Counted from the stretch's first letter, positions 27,958 to 38,211 are shown. The stretch: DNA of 64,000 nucleotides from Clostridia bacterium (GCA_017410605.1 JAFQQN010000015.1:97699-161698), one strand, 5' to 3'. Notes: a model not told the origin generated them from the letters alone. Numbers and translations are program-made.

Positions 27958-28233
27958 ATGAAGCTTGTTAATATTGGTTTTGGCAATTTAATATCTGCTG
28001 ACCGGGTTATTGCAATTGTAAGTCCTGATTCATCCCCAATTAAGAGAATTATTACAGAGGCTAAGTCAAAGGGAAGCTTAATTGATGCCACCCAGGGACG
28101 AAAGACACATTCGGTTATGATAACCGATAGCGACCACATAATTCTTTCTTACCTTACAGCTAAAGAGGTTGCATTGCGCACCGGGCAAACAGGGGCAGAA
28201 ATTTTAAGTTTAGAGGTGGAAGATAATGAGTAA
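27958..28233 (+). CDS. remA: RemA/DUF370 regulatory protein
   Basis: A 91-residue DNA-binding protein of the RemA family. In Bacillus it activates matrix and osmoprotection genes. Recognised by [30 protein letters not shown] and the [22 protein letters not shown] block. It sits between yicC and gmk, as in most Clostridia and Bacilli, and overlaps gmk by 8 nt. Confidence 0.93.
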   Translation: MKLVNIGFGNLISADRVIAIVSPDSSPIKRIITEAKSKGSLIDATQGRKTHSVMITDSDHIILSYLTAKEVALRTGQTGAEILSLEVEDNE

Positions 28234-28834
28234 GGGAACAGTTTTTGTTGTTTCGGGGCCTTCGGGTTCCGGAAAGGACACAATTTTGACCGAGGTTTTC
28301 AAAAAAAGAAAGGATATTTTCTTTTCCATTTCCTCAATAACCAGAGATATGCGCCCCGGCGAGGTTCAAGACGGAAAATATCATTTTATTTCTAAGGCTG
28401 AATTTGAAAAAGGTCTTGAAAATGAAGAGTTTTTAGAGTATAATAAATATTTAGAAAACTATTACGGTACCCCAAAGGCTCCTGTAGAAGAGCATATTAA
28501 AGTAGGGGATGATGTTGTTATAGAGGTTGATGTTAACGGTGCTAAGGCAATTAAAGAAAAATTGCCGGAGGCTGTGCTCATCTTTATAATGCCTCCAAGC
28601 TTTGAAGTATTGCTTAACAGGCTAAGCCGCCGCGGTACAGAAACCCAAGAACAAATCAAAGGCCGTATGGAAGCCGCTCTTAAAGAAATTGCTGTTGCAA
28701 ATATGTATGATTACATAGTTATTAATGATGACCTTAGTGTCGCTGTTGATGACCTTTTAGCAATTATGAGAGGCTGTAGGTTAAAGCTTAAAAAACAAAT
28801 AAATATTATTGACGAGGTGCTTAAAAATGCTTAA
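28226..28834 (+). CDS. gmk: Guanylate kinase
   Basis: Phosphorylates GMP to GDP. The P-loop is [11 protein letters not shown] at residues 8-18. GMP-binding residues are in [19 protein letters not shown], and the lid region is [14 protein letters not shown]. It has 202 residues. The start overlaps remA by 8 nt and the end overlaps rpoZ by 8 nt, so the operon is tightly coupled. Confidence 0.97.
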   Translation: MSKGTVFVVSGPSGSGKDTILTEVFKKRKDIFFSISSITRDMRPGEVQDGKYHFISKAEFEKGLENEEFLEYNKYLENYYGTPKAPVEEHIKVGDDVVIEVDVNGAKAIKEKLPEAVLIFIMPPSFEVLLNRLSRRGTETQEQIKGRMEAALKEIAVANMYDYIVINDDLSVAVDDLLAIMRGCRLKLKKQINIIDEVLKNA

Positions 28835-29009
28835 TCCCGCAATTGGAAAACTTATTAACAATTCTGAAAGTCGCTATGAGCTTGTTTTAGAGGTTGCAAA
28901 ACAGGCAAGGATAATTGCCGAACAGAATGAAAACGAAACCGATAAGGCTTTAGAAAAATCTGTTTCTTTGGCAATTGATAAACTTGCCGCTGATAAAGGG
29001 GTTCTCTAA
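28827..29009 (+). CDS. rpoZ: RNA polymerase omega subunit
   Basis: A 60-residue subunit that helps RNA polymerase assemble. The family core SRYELVLEVAKQAR is near residue 13. An in-frame TTG at 28809 is open, but GAGGTG lies 7 nt before the ATG at 28827, which gives [12 protein letters not shown]. In Bacillus coaBC follows; here a terminator and then priA follow instead. Confidence 0.93.
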   Translation: MLNPAIGKLINNSESRYELVLEVAKQARIIAEQNENETDKALEKSVSLAIDKLAADKGVL

Positions 29010-29027
29010 CAACTTTAAACTTTAATT

Positions 29028-29060
29028 AAAACGTGATATTGCTTTGCAGTATCGCGTTTT
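29028..29060 (+). terminator. Terminator after rpoZ
   Basis: A 15-bp stem (29028-29042 with 29046-29060) contains two G-U pairs, has a TTT loop and ends in TTTT. It separates the gmk-rpoZ unit from priA, though partial read-through is likely. Confidence 0.75.
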
Positions 29061-29096
29061 GGCTTATAAAAGGGAATTTTTTAAGGAGGGTTTTGT

Positions 29097-31547
29097 GTGA
29101 GTTTTTGCACCGTTGCAAGGGTTGTTATTGAAAAAACGGTCTATCGCTTCGACAAACCCTTTGACTATATAATTCCTTTAGAACTAATAGAAAAATGCAA
29201 GCCGGGGTGCAGGGTAACTGTGCCTTTTGGAAGGGCTAATGCTAAACGCCTTGGCCTTGTTTTAGAGGTAATAGAAACTAAGGGCAGTCTTGAGGGCTTA
29301 AAAAACATTTTGTCTGTTATTGACAGTCCGCCTCTAATTAATGAAGAAATGCTTTTAATGGTAAAATGGCTTAAAGAACATACTTTTTGCACGTATTTTG
29401 ATGCAGTTAAGACCCTTTTACCCTTTGGTCTTAATTTAAAAATCGTTTCTTCGGTGGCTTTAAATGCTAATGCTTCCGCAGAAAGTATTGCAAGTCTTTC
29501 ACAAGATGCCGGACGTGCGGTTGCCTTTTTAAGAAAAAAAGGCGGTAGCTGTGAAAAAAGCGTTTTGCTTAAAAATATGGGTCTTAGTGAGGAGTCTGCC
29601 GTTTTAAGTGAGCTAATTGAAAAGAAGATAATTGAACCCTCTTCTTTTGCTAAGCAAAATATGAAAGACCCAACTGTTACTATGGTAAGACTTATAAATG
29701 TCGAATGCGATTTTTCGGGTCTTACAGCAAAGCAAAAATCGGTAGTAGATTTACTTTTAGATATTTCTACCGCTACAGTCAAAGAGGTTTGCTATTTTGC
29801 CGGGGTAACTCAGGCAGTTTTAACTGCCTTGGAGAAGAAAAAAATAGTAGAGGTTTTTTCCTCGCCTGTAATAAGCAGAGAAGATGTTTATGTTGACCAA
29901 AACGCTGTTCCTATAACACTTACTGAAGAACAAAAAAAGGCTTATTACACTCTAGAGGGTGATTTGCTTATTGGTAAACCTAAGGCAGACCTGCTTTACG
30001 GCGTTACCGGTTCGGGAAAAACAAGCGTCTTTTTAAAGCTTGTAGATAAAACAGTAGAGCTTGGCAAAACAGCTATTGTTATGGTGCCCGAAATTTCACT
30101 AACACCACAGACTCTTTCAAAATTCAAATCTCGTTACGGCAAAAAGGTCGCTGTTTTTCATAGCGCAATGTCATTAGGGCAAAGAATGGAAGAGTGGAAA
30201 AAAGCTGCATCGGGAAAGGCTGTTGTGGCTGTTGGTACGCGCTCGGCAGTTTTTGCCCCCTTAAAAAATGTTGGTCTTATTATTATGGACGAAGAGCAAG
30301 AGCACACCTATAAATCTGAGCAAAGCCCACGTTTTCATGCCAGAGAGGTTGCAAAGTTCAGGGCGAACTATCACAATGCTTTGTTGCTTTTAGCTTCTGC
30401 TACTCCTTCGGTAGAAAGCTATAGCTTAGCCAAAAGCGGTAAATACGGCCTTGTTTCTTTACCACATAGGTACGGTAATGCTGTTTTGCCAAAGGTTATT
30501 ACAGTAGATATGCGCCGTGAGGCCACACATGGTAATGTTGGTCTTTTTAGCAAAGAGCTTGTAACAAGACTTTCAGAAGCCCTGAATGACGGTAAGCAGG
30601 CAATAATACTTCTTAACCGAAGAGGTCATAACACCTATATTTCCTGTCCCTCTTGCGGAAGCGTTTTCAACTGCCCAAACTGTAGTATTTCTCTTACCTA
30701 TCACTCGGCCAATAAACGGCTTATGTGCCATTACTGTGGTAGCTCGTTTTCAAAGCCTGAAAGGTGTCCTACCTGTAAAAATGACAAGCTTCGTTTTTCC
30801 GGGGCCGGAACACAACGGGCCGATGAAGAACTTGCAGCTTTGTTTCCAAACGCAAGAATACTTCGTTTAGATGCCGATACAACTATGTCGCGTGATGCTT
30901 TCGAAAAAGGCTTAAAAGCCTTTTCTGAAGGGGAATATGATATTATGCTTGGCACACAAATGGTTGCTAAGGGCTTAGATTTTCCAAGAGTTACGGTTGT
31001 TGGTGTGCTTTCGGCCGACCAATCAATGTATAGCGATGATTTCAGAGCGTTTGAACGAACCTTTTCGCTGCTGACACAGGTTATTGGTCGTTCGGGAAGG
31101 GGAGAAGAACCTGGCTTAGCGGTGGTTCAAACCTCTACCCCCGAAAGCGAAATTATTTCTTTAGCTTGTGAGCAAAATTATGACGGCTTTTATAATACAG
31201 AAATTTTAACCCGAAGGCTTATGGTTTATCCGCCCTACTGCGACATTGTAATGATTGGCATCAGCGCCTCCACTCAAAGCGGCGCAAAGCAGGGCGCAGA
31301 TATTATGTTTGAGCTTGTTAAAAATATACCTTCAATTTCTGAAAATAAGGTAAAAATGATTGTTTTAGGCCCTACCGCCGCAAGTGTACCGCGTGTTCAG
31401 GGAAAATACAGGCAAAGAATACTTATAAAAACAAAGAATAATGCTGTTTTTAGAAAGTATATGGGAGAAGCTATGACCCGGTTTTTCGAAAAAGCAGGGA
31501 AAGATATAAGCGCTTTTTTAGACGTTAATCCCGAAAATATTATTTAA
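29097..31547 (+). CDS. priA: Primosomal protein N' (replication restart helicase)
   Basis: An 816-residue superfamily 2 helicase that restarts collapsed replication forks. The N-terminal 3'-DNA-binding domain begins VARVVIEKTVYRFDKPFDY. Walker A is LLYGVTGSGKTSVF near residue 302, and the DEEQ box is IIMDEEQEHTYK. Two zinc sites are formed by CPSCGSVFNCPNC and CHYCGSSF...CPTC. The GTG at 29097 is 6 nt after AAGGAGGG. It is the first gene of a long co-directional run to spoVM. Confidence 0.97.
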   Translation: MSFCTVARVVIEKTVYRFDKPFDYIIPLELIEKCKPGCRVTVPFGRANAKRLGLVLEVIETKGSLEGLKNILSVIDSPPLINEEMLLMVKWLKEHTFCTYFDAVKTLLPFGLNLKIVSSVALNANASAESIASLSQDAGRAVAFLRKKGGSCEKSVLLKNMGLSEESAVLSELIEKKIIEPSSFAKQNMKDPTVTMVRLINVECDFSGLTAKQKSVVDLLLDISTATVKEVCYFAGVTQAVLTALEKKKIVEVFSSPVISREDVYVDQNAVPITLTEEQKKAYYTLEGDLLIGKPKADLLYGVTGSGKTSVFLKLVDKTVELGKTAIVMVPEISLTPQTLSKFKSRYGKKVAVFHSAMSLGQRMEEWKKAASGKAVVAVGTRSAVFAPLKNVGLIIMDEEQEHTYKSEQSPRFHAREVAKFRANYHNALLLLASATPSVESYSLAKSGKYGLVSLPHRYGNAVLPKVITVDMRREATHGNVGLFSKELVTRLSEALNDGKQAIILLNRRGHNTYISCPSCGSVFNCPNCSISLTYHSANKRLMCHYCGSSFSKPERCPTCKNDKLRFSGAGTQRADEELAALFPNARILRLDADTTMSRDAFEKGLKAFSEGEYDIMLGTQMVAKGLDFPRVTVVGVLSADQSMYSDDFRAFERTFSLLTQVIGRSGRGEEPGLAVVQTSTPESEIISLACEQNYDGFYNTEILTRRLMVYPPYCDIVMIGISASTQSGAKQGADIMFELVKNIPSISENKVKMIVLGPTAASVPRVQGKYRQRILIKTKNNAVFRKYMGEAMTRFFEKAGKDISAFLDVNPENII

Positions 31548-31563
31548 TATCAGGAGTATGATT

Positions 31564-32004
31564 ATGGCAATTCGTAATATTGTAAAACAAGGTGACCCAA
31601 TTTTAAGAAAGGTATGTCGTTCGGTTTTAAATTTTGATGAAAAATTGGCCGTTTTGCTAGACGATATGATTGAAACAATGTATGATGCTGACGGTTGTGG
31701 TCTTGCCGGTCCACAGGTTGGAATGCTTAAAAGGGTTTGTGTTATTGATGTTGGAGAAGGCCCAATAGAGCTTGTTAACCCTGTGATTGAAAAAGAAGAG
31801 GGAGAACAGTTTGAGAGCGAAGGTTGTCTTTCTCTTCCCGGGCAAAGCGGTGTTACCAAAAGACCTGCTAGGGTTACAGTTCACGCACAAAACCGTAATG
31901 GCGAGAGCGTAAAGGTTGTTGGTGAGGGGCTTCTTGCCAGGGCACTTTGCCACGAAATTGACCATCTTAACGGTGTTTTATATATTGATAAGGTTATTAA
32001 ATAA
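31564..32004 (+). CDS. def: Peptide deformylase
   Basis: Removes the formyl group from nascent proteins. Metal-enzyme motifs are GCGLAGPQVG (usually GLAAPQ, here Ala to Gly), EGCLSLPG and CHEIDHLNG. It has 146 residues, with MAIRNIVKQGDPILRK at the N-terminus. An ATG at 31558 is only 1 nt from AGGAG, while the ATG at 31564 has 7-nt spacing and is preferred. It pairs with fmt 15 nt downstream. Confidence 0.95.
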   Translation: MAIRNIVKQGDPILRKVCRSVLNFDEKLAVLLDDMIETMYDADGCGLAGPQVGMLKRVCVIDVGEGPIELVNPVIEKEEGEQFESEGCLSLPGQSGVTKRPARVTVHAQNRNGESVKVVGEGLLARALCHEIDHLNGVLYIDKVIK

Positions 32005-32019
32005 AAAGGGGGCTTTTCC

Positions 32020-32961
32020 TTGAATATTGTTTTTATGGGTACTCCCGATTTTGCAGTGCCTTGCCTTGAAAGGCTTATAAATGACGGTCATAATATTCTT
32101 TCTGTTGTAACACGTGAGGATAAGCCTGTAGGCCGAAAAAAAGTTTTAACTCCGCCACCGGTTAAGGTTACAGCCTGTAATAATAATATTCCGGTGCTTC
32201 AACCAAAGGTACTTAGAGATAATGATGAAATTTTTTTTAAGTTAAAAGAGTTAAATCCCGACCTTATTGTTGTTGTAGCTTACGGTAGAATTTTGACTAA
32301 AGAAATTTTGGATTTGCCTAAATATGGATGTGTCAATGTACATGGTTCTCTTCTTCCAAAATATAGAGGCGCATCGCCTATACAGTGGTCTATTGTTTGC
32401 GGTGATACCATTACAGGTGTAACTACAATGCTAATGGACGAGGGTCTTGATACCGGTGATATGCTTTTAACAAGAGAAATTGAAATCGCTAAAAGTGATA
32501 CCTATGAAACTCTTCACGATAAAATGTCAGTAGTAGGGGCAGAAGCTTTGGCTGAAACAATTAGTCTTTTAGAAAAGGGGAGTATTACACCTAAAAAACA
32601 ACCTCAAGACGGCGTTAGCTATGCTCCAATTATAACAAAACAAATGGGACAATTAGATTTTAGAAAATCTGCCGAAGAGCTTGACTGCCTTGTAAGAGGC
32701 TTTACCCCTTGGCCTCTCTCGTATTTTTATTATGAGGGGCGTAGGTTTAAGGTTTATAGCGCTACGGTGTCTGAAAAAACTGCAAAAGAACCCGGAACCT
32801 TGTTTTACGAAAAAGGTAGAATTTTAATTGCTTGTGGTAATTCGACTGCTTTAGAGATTGAAGAAATTTGCCCTGACGGTTCTAAAAAAATGAATTCCGC
32901 TTCGTTTATTAATGGAAGATTTATTGAAGATGGCGCTAAAATTTTATTTGTAGAGGAATAA
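32020..32961 (+). CDS. fmt: Methionyl-tRNA formyltransferase
   Basis: Formylates initiator Met-tRNA. The N-terminal formyltransferase domain has MGTPDFAVP and the folate/catalytic block HGSLLPKYRGASPIQW near residue 109, followed by the C-terminal tRNA-binding domain (VRGFTPWPLSYFYYEG). It has 313 residues. The start codon is TTG with AGGGGG 9 nt before it. It lies directly after def, which reverses its reaction on proteins. Confidence 0.96.
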   Translation: MNIVFMGTPDFAVPCLERLINDGHNILSVVTREDKPVGRKKVLTPPPVKVTACNNNIPVLQPKVLRDNDEIFFKLKELNPDLIVVVAYGRILTKEILDLPKYGCVNVHGSLLPKYRGASPIQWSIVCGDTITGVTTMLMDEGLDTGDMLLTREIEIAKSDTYETLHDKMSVVGAEALAETISLLEKGSITPKKQPQDGVSYAPIITKQMGQLDFRKSAEELDCLVRGFTPWPLSYFYYEGRRFKVYSATVSEKTAKEPGTLFYEKGRILIACGNSTALEIEEICPDGSKKMNSASFINGRFIEDGAKILFVEE

Positions 32962-33014
32962 TTTTGGTCTAACAAAAGTGTTTGTAAAAGTTTTTTGAAA
33001 GAGAGGTGAGTGCT

Positions 33015-34304
33015 TTGCAAAACGAAAGAAAGGTATTGGTTTCTGCAATTTTAAAGGCAGAAAAAAACGGCTTTTCTAATATAATTCTTAATTCAGTTCT
33101 TAACGACACCGACCTTGACAGTGTTAAAAAAGGCTTTGTAGCTGCCGCCTTTTACGGTGTTTTGGAAAGAAAACTCACCTTAGAATATATTTTGAACAAA
33201 TTCTTAAAAAAACCTGTTTCGAAAGCACCGCCTTATACTGCGGCAGTTTTGAAAACAGCCGCTTACCAAATTCTATTTATGAAGAAAATTCCCACTAGCG
33301 CGGCGGTGAATGAAGCTGTTAAGCTTATTAAAAAGTCAAAAGAAAAGGGGAATAGCGGCCTTGTTAATGCAGTGTTAAGAAAGGTTGCAGAGCAGGGAAA
33401 AGCTCTCCTAACAAGCATCAATACTCCTGAGATTAAATATTCTGTTTCTCCTTGGATTTATACAAAGCTTTCAAATCAATATGGGGAAGAAAAGGCTATA
33501 GAATTTTTTGAAGACTCATTAAATAGTCCACCGGTTTTTATTAAAATAAACACCTTAAAAGAAAATAAGGAGTCTGTTGTTCGTTGTCTTATTGATGAGG
33601 GCATCGCATTACAGGATACCAATATTGAAAACTGCTATCTCGCTAAGGGGATTAACAACATAGAAAAATCAACAGTCTATAAAGACGGTTTGATTTTTGT
33701 TCAGGATTTTTCCAGCTCTTTTTGTGCAGCTGCGGTTATGGCAGAGCCCGGAATGAGGGTTTTTGATTGCTGTGCCGCCCCCGGAGGAAAAACCTTTTCC
33801 TTAGCCCTTCATATGAAAAATGAGGGCGAAATTGTTTCCTCAGATATTCACAGTCACCGTGTTAACCTTATTGAAAAGGGCGCCAATAGGCTGGGACTTT
33901 CTATAGTAAAACCAAAAACTAATGATGCCACGGTTTTTGATGGAAGTTTAGGTGAATTTGACCGGGTTTTATGTGATGTTCCTTGTAGTGGTATTGGTGT
34001 TATTCGTCGAAAGCCCGAAATTAAATATAAATCATTAGAAGATTCCACCTCACTTCCTTCCTTACAACTTAAAATTTTAACTAATGCCTCAAAGTATTTA
34101 AAAAAAGGCGGAAGATTAATTTATTCTACCTGCACACTTTTAAAGGAAGAAAATGAAGAAGTGGTTGCCGCTTTTTTAAAGAATAATGATAATTTTAAGC
34201 AAACCCCAATTAACCTATTGAATATTAATGATTATTGCCATACCTTTGTGCCGCCCGACTCCATAGGTGATGGGTTTTTTGTGGCCGCCCTTGAAAGGAA
34301 GTGA
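33015..34304 (+). CDS. rsmB: 16S rRNA m5C967 methyltransferase
   Basis: Methylates C967 of 16S rRNA. An N-terminal NusB-like domain (residues 1-130) precedes a Nol1/Nop2/Sun domain. SAM and catalytic motifs are CCAAPGGKTFSLA, DVPCSGIGVIRRKPEIK and YSTCTLLKEENEEVV, each with a conserved Cys. GTG at 33006 lies inside the GAGAGGTG Shine-Dalgarno; TTG at 33015 is 6 nt downstream and is preferred (429 residues). The stop overlaps the upstream possible start of rlmN. Confidence 0.94.
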   Translation: MQNERKVLVSAILKAEKNGFSNIILNSVLNDTDLDSVKKGFVAAAFYGVLERKLTLEYILNKFLKKPVSKAPPYTAAVLKTAAYQILFMKKIPTSAAVNEAVKLIKKSKEKGNSGLVNAVLRKVAEQGKALLTSINTPEIKYSVSPWIYTKLSNQYGEEKAIEFFEDSLNSPPVFIKINTLKENKESVVRCLIDEGIALQDTNIENCYLAKGINNIEKSTVYKDGLIFVQDFSSSFCAAAVMAEPGMRVFDCCAAPGGKTFSLALHMKNEGEIVSSDIHSHRVNLIEKGANRLGLSIVKPKTNDATVFDGSLGEFDRVLCDVPCSGIGVIRRKPEIKYKSLEDSTSLPSLQLKILTNASKYLKKGGRLIYSTCTLLKEENEEVVAAFLKNNDNFKQTPINLLNINDYCHTFVPPDSIGDGFFVAALERK

Positions 34305-34309
34305 CCGCC

Positions 34310-35344
34310 TTGCCAAAAAAAGATATTGGTTCTATGACTTTAAAAGAAATTGAAAACGAATTTTCTTCTTTAGGGCAACCGAAATATAGAGCAAAACAAG
34401 TGTATCAGTGGCTTAGAAAAGGTGTTTCTTCCTTCGATGAAATGAGCAATTTGCCCAAAACACTTCGTGAAAGTTTGTGCAATTTTTTTGACATTAGAAG
34501 CATAAAAATTAAAAAAAGGCTTGAATCTAGGGTAGATGATACTGTAAAATACTTATATGAGTTATATGATGGGGAATATGTAGAATCCGTTTTAATGAAA
34601 TACCATCACGGGTACACCGTATGCATCTCCTCTCAGGTTGGGTGCCGAATGGGTTGTAGCTTTTGTGCATCAGGTCTTTACGGTCTGACACGAAATTTAA
34701 CGGCCTATGAAATGTTAGCCCAAATTCATACTGCCGCTAAAGATAACAATATTCGTGTTTCCAATGTTGTTATGATGGGCATGGGTGAGCCGCTGGATAA
34801 CTTTGAAAATACAGTAAGGTTTTTACAACTTGTTAGTGACGGCGAGGGCTTGGGAATAGGCCTAAGACATATTTCTGTTTCAACCTCGGGTGTTGTTCCC
34901 GGTATATATAAGCTAATGGAATATGGCTTTCCTGTTACCCTTTCAATTTCTCTTCATGCCCCTACCGATGAAATCAGAGATAAGATGATGAAAATTAATA
35001 AAGCCTATAATACCGAAACCCTTTTAAAGGCATGTAGGGATTATATTGCAAAAACAGGCAGAAGAATTTCTTTTGAATATGCACTTATTGATGGTGTTAA
35101 TAACAGCACAGAATGTGCAGATATTTTAGCACATCGCCTTAAGGGTATGCTCTGCCATTTAAATCTTATTCCGGCTAATCCTGTTAGGGAAAACGATTAT
35201 TCCCGTCCCGATGATAAAGAAGTTAAACGCTTTTGTGATATGATGAATCAGCGTGGTATTAATACAACAATCCGAAGAACTCTTGGAGCCGATATTGATG
35301 CCTCCTGCGGTCAGCTTCGCAAACAGCATTTAAATCAGCAGTAA
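34310..35344 (+). CDS. rlmN: Dual-specificity rRNA/tRNA A2 methyltransferase RlmN
   Basis: A radical-SAM enzyme that methylates C2 of A2503 in 23S rRNA and A37 in tRNAs. The cluster motif is CRMGCSFC near residue 107. GMGEPLDN follows, and the second catalytic Cys is in DIDASCGQL near the C-terminus. A GTG at 34301 is open, but AAGGAAG sits too close to it; TTG at 34310 gives MPKKDIGSM and better spacing. It is part of the priA-spoVM run. Confidence 0.95.
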   Translation: MPKKDIGSMTLKEIENEFSSLGQPKYRAKQVYQWLRKGVSSFDEMSNLPKTLRESLCNFFDIRSIKIKKRLESRVDDTVKYLYELYDGEYVESVLMKYHHGYTVCISSQVGCRMGCSFCASGLYGLTRNLTAYEMLAQIHTAAKDNNIRVSNVVMMGMGEPLDNFENTVRFLQLVSDGEGLGIGLRHISVSTSGVVPGIYKLMEYGFPVTLSISLHAPTDEIRDKMMKINKAYNTETLLKACRDYIAKTGRRISFEYALIDGVNNSTECADILAHRLKGMLCHLNLIPANPVRENDYSRPDDKEVKRFCDMMNQRGINTTIRRTLGADIDASCGQLRKQHLNQQ

Positions 35345-35382
35345 TATTAAATTATTAATTTTGGAAAAAGAGGTGAGTGTTT

Positions 35383-36111
35383 ATGACATTTTCTGCCAAG
35401 ACCGATATTGGTCAAAAGCGCAAAATTAACCAAGATAGCTTTAACTGTAAAGCCATTGGCAATTCTGCCGCTTGGATGGTTGTTTGCGACGGAATGGGCG
35501 GTATGGCCGCCGGTAATGTTGCAAGTGATATTGCTGTAAAATGTCTTACTCGCTGTTTTGAAGAAAACCTTCCTAAAAAAGCTTCTCCCGAGCTTATTAG
35601 AAGCTTACTTAAGTCTTCTATACTTTCAGCTAATGCAGCTGTGTTTGCTAAAGCAAACGAAAATGAAGAACTAAATGGTATGGGCACAACCGTTGTTGCC
35701 GCTATTATAGCGAGTGGTGTTTGCTATGTGGCTCACGCCGGAGACAGCCGCCTTTATAGAATGCATAAGGGGGTTTTAAGCCAGGTTACAACCGACCACT
35801 CAATTGTTCAAACAATGGTTGACAGCGGTCAACTAACCGAAGAACAGGCTAAAATTCACCCTAATAAAAACATTATTACCCGTGCTCTTGGTGTTCATGA
35901 AGATATTGAGATTGATTACACAGAGTTTAATATTTTTGAGGGGGATATAATTTTTCTTTGTACAGACGGGCTTACCAACTGTGTTGATGATGAGAAAATT
36001 GCTCAAGTTCTCTTAAAAGAAGAGTTTTCTGACACTGCGCAAAAGTGTGTTGAACTTGCTAATGAAAATGGCGGTAACGACAACATTACTTTTGTTGCTG
36101 TGAAAATATAA
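35383..36111 (+). CDS. prpC: PP2C-family serine/threonine phosphatase
   Basis: Dephosphorylates the targets of the adjacent Ser/Thr kinase. Metal-binding motifs of PPM phosphatases are VCDGMGGMAAGNVASD near residue 32, VAHAGDSRLYR, CTDGLTNCV and NGGNDNITFVAV. It has 242 residues. Start at ATG 35383, 7 nt after GAGGTGAG; an in-frame GTG at 35377 is inside that site. The prpC-prkC pair is the standard Firmicutes order. Confidence 0.95.
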   Translation: MTFSAKTDIGQKRKINQDSFNCKAIGNSAAWMVVCDGMGGMAAGNVASDIAVKCLTRCFEENLPKKASPELIRSLLKSSILSANAAVFAKANENEELNGMGTTVVAAIIASGVCYVAHAGDSRLYRMHKGVLSQVTTDHSIVQTMVDSGQLTEEQAKIHPNKNIITRALGVHEDIEIDYTEFNIFEGDIIFLCTDGLTNCVDDEKIAQVLLKEEFSDTAQKCVELANENGGNDNITFVAVKI

Positions 36112-36187
36112 ATTTTAAACATTCCTGTTATTATAACTGCAGGCAGGAAAATTTTATAGCCGTTGCAGCGGCGGAAACGGATTTATT

Positions 36188-38203
36188 ATGGATAAATTTG
36201 TTGGAAAAAGACTTGACGGTCGTTACGAAATTAGAGAAATCATTGGTGTTGGAGGTATGGCTGTTGTATATAAGGCTTACGACAGCATAGAAGACAGAGT
36301 AGTTGCTATTAAAATTCTTAAGGAGGAGTTTGCCTCTAATGAAGAGTTTCAACGCAGGTTTAAAAATGAATCTAAGGCTATTGCTGTGCTTTCACATCCC
36401 AATATCGTAAAGGTTTATGATGTTAGTTTTGGCGACCTTATTCAGTATATTGTTATGGAATATATTGAGGGAATAACCCTTAAAGAGTTTATTGAAAAGA
36501 ATGGCAACCTTTCCTGGAATGAGTCTGTTAATTTTGTTCTCCAAATTCTTCGTGGTTTACAACACGCTCACGATAAGGGAATTGTCCATCGCGATGTAAA
36601 ACCCCAAAATATTATGGTGTTAAACGATAATACCATTAAGGTTACCGATTTTGGCATTGCAAGATTTGCCCGTAATGAATCACAAACCATAACAGATAAA
36701 GCAATTGGCTCTGTTCATTATATAAGCCCTGAACAGGCAAAGGGTGAACCCACCGATGAAAAGGCCGATATTTATTCCGTAGGAGTTATGCTTTATGAAA
36801 TGCTTACCGGCACCTTGCCCTTTGAAGCAGAAAGCGCTGTTTCTGTTGCTATAATGCAGCTGCAAACCGAGCCAAAGCTTCCTACCCATATTAATCCCCT
36901 TATTCCTGTTGGATTAGAGCAAATTACAATGAAGGCAATGCAAAAGGATACTAGAAACAGGTATAAATCTGCCGCAGAGCTACTTCGCGATTTAGAGCAG
37001 TTTAAACGCGACCCTTCCATTACCTTTGAAAACAACTATTTTGTTGATGATTCTCCAACAAAGCATATGGATAATATGTATTTTGAAGATGAGGAAGAGG
37101 CTAAGGAAGATAATACAAAATCTCCTATTATTCCTATTCTCACAGGCGTTGCTGTGGCTTTTGTTGCTGCAATAGTTGTTTTAGGTATTTTCCTTATTAA
37201 TACATTGACAGGCGACACAGGTAAAGAGTTTTCTTGCCCCGATTATGTTGGTCAGGTTTATGAAACACTTACTAAGGAAGAAAATGAATACGGTTTTAAG
37301 TTTGAGGTTGCTTCTTACGAGCATAATTCACAGTATGAGCGCGGTGTTATTATTTTTCAAACACCTACTGCAGGTCGTAGTGTTAAACGCGATGCAACCA
37401 TTAAGGTAATTGTTAGTAACGGGCCTGAGTACGTTGAGGTTCCAAAGGTAGAAAACTTTGAAGCGGCTAAGGCTAAAGCTACCTTAGAAAATGCCGGATT
37501 TACCGTTGTTACAGTTGAAGAAATCAGCGAAGATTATGCGGCAAACTATGTAATTAGAACTGAACCCGCGGGTGGTTCTTATATGCCCTCTGACACACAA
37601 ATTAAAATGTTTGTCAGCAGCGGTGAGCCTACCGAATATATTGATATTCCTGATGTTACAAAATGCACCCTTGAAGATGCCAAGCGCATTATTGAGCGTG
37701 AGGGATTTACCGTTGGCTCTGTAGAAGAGGTTGACAGTGAACCTTCAATGAAGGGTTATGTTGTTTTTCAGAACCCCGCTTCCGGCGGCGAAAAAGCTGG
37801 GAAAGGTACTGCTATTAATCTTAAGGTTGGTTCTGGTGTTATGACCTATACCTTTAACCTTAATGTTGCGCTTCCAGGTGACTATGTATCTCAGTATGGT
37901 ACTGTGTCTGTTTGGATAGATAACAAGCTTGTTAAAGAATCGGGCAAAATGGATATTTGGAATTCCGGTAACACTAATTTTGAGATTGTTACAAACTCTA
38001 AAACCGTTAGTGTACAGGTTAAACTTTCACATGTTAATAATCAGTATGATAATTATGTAACCTATCTTATTGATGCTACAACCGGCACAATTCAAACAAG
38101 TGATACAACAAGACACAACTATCCAAAATATGTTCAAGAGTCTGATACAACAAGCAGCGAAACCACAACAAGTGAAACTACAACTACAAGCGTTGTTCAA
38201 TAG
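36188..38203 (+). CDS. prkC: PASTA-domain serine/threonine protein kinase
   Basis: A membrane kinase sensing muropeptides or lipid II through its outer domains. The cytoplasmic kinase (residues 10-275) has GVGGMAVVYKA, VAIKIL, HRDVKPQN and VTDFGIARF. A membrane segment spans about 314-338. Three PASTA repeats (about 345-545) are followed by an extra domain without a clear assignment and a Ser/Thr-rich tail SDTTSSETTTSETTTTS. It has 671 residues. The 76-nt gap after prpC contains small inverted repeats but no clear terminator. Confidence 0.95.
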   Translation: MDKFVGKRLDGRYEIREIIGVGGMAVVYKAYDSIEDRVVAIKILKEEFASNEEFQRRFKNESKAIAVLSHPNIVKVYDVSFGDLIQYIVMEYIEGITLKEFIEKNGNLSWNESVNFVLQILRGLQHAHDKGIVHRDVKPQNIMVLNDNTIKVTDFGIARFARNESQTITDKAIGSVHYISPEQAKGEPTDEKADIYSVGVMLYEMLTGTLPFEAESAVSVAIMQLQTEPKLPTHINPLIPVGLEQITMKAMQKDTRNRYKSAAELLRDLEQFKRDPSITFENNYFVDDSPTKHMDNMYFEDEEEAKEDNTKSPIIPILTGVAVAFVAAIVVLGIFLINTLTGDTGKEFSCPDYVGQVYETLTKEENEYGFKFEVASYEHNSQYERGVIIFQTPTAGRSVKRDATIKVIVSNGPEYVEVPKVENFEAAKAKATLENAGFTVVTVEEISEDYAANYVIRTEPAGGSYMPSDTQIKMFVSSGEPTEYIDIPDVTKCTLEDAKRIIEREGFTVGSVEEVDSEPSMKGYVVFQNPASGGEKAGKGTAINLKVGSGVMTYTFNLNVALPGDYVSQYGTVSVWIDNKLVKESGKMDIWNSGNTNFEIVTNSKTVSVQVKLSHVNNQYDNYVTYLIDATTGTIQTSDTTRHNYPKYVQESDTTSSETTTSETTTTSVVQ

Positions 38204-38211
38204 GTTTTAAG

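Noticed and set aside
29165..29782. A 205-codon antisense frame inside priA
   Set aside because: The sense frame is a full priA with clear motifs; the antisense frame lacks a ribosome site and recognisable protein features.
36112..36187. Inverted repeats between prpC and prkC as a riboswitch or attenuator
   Set aside because: The pairings are short, no U-tract follows, and no known riboswitch class is recognisable.
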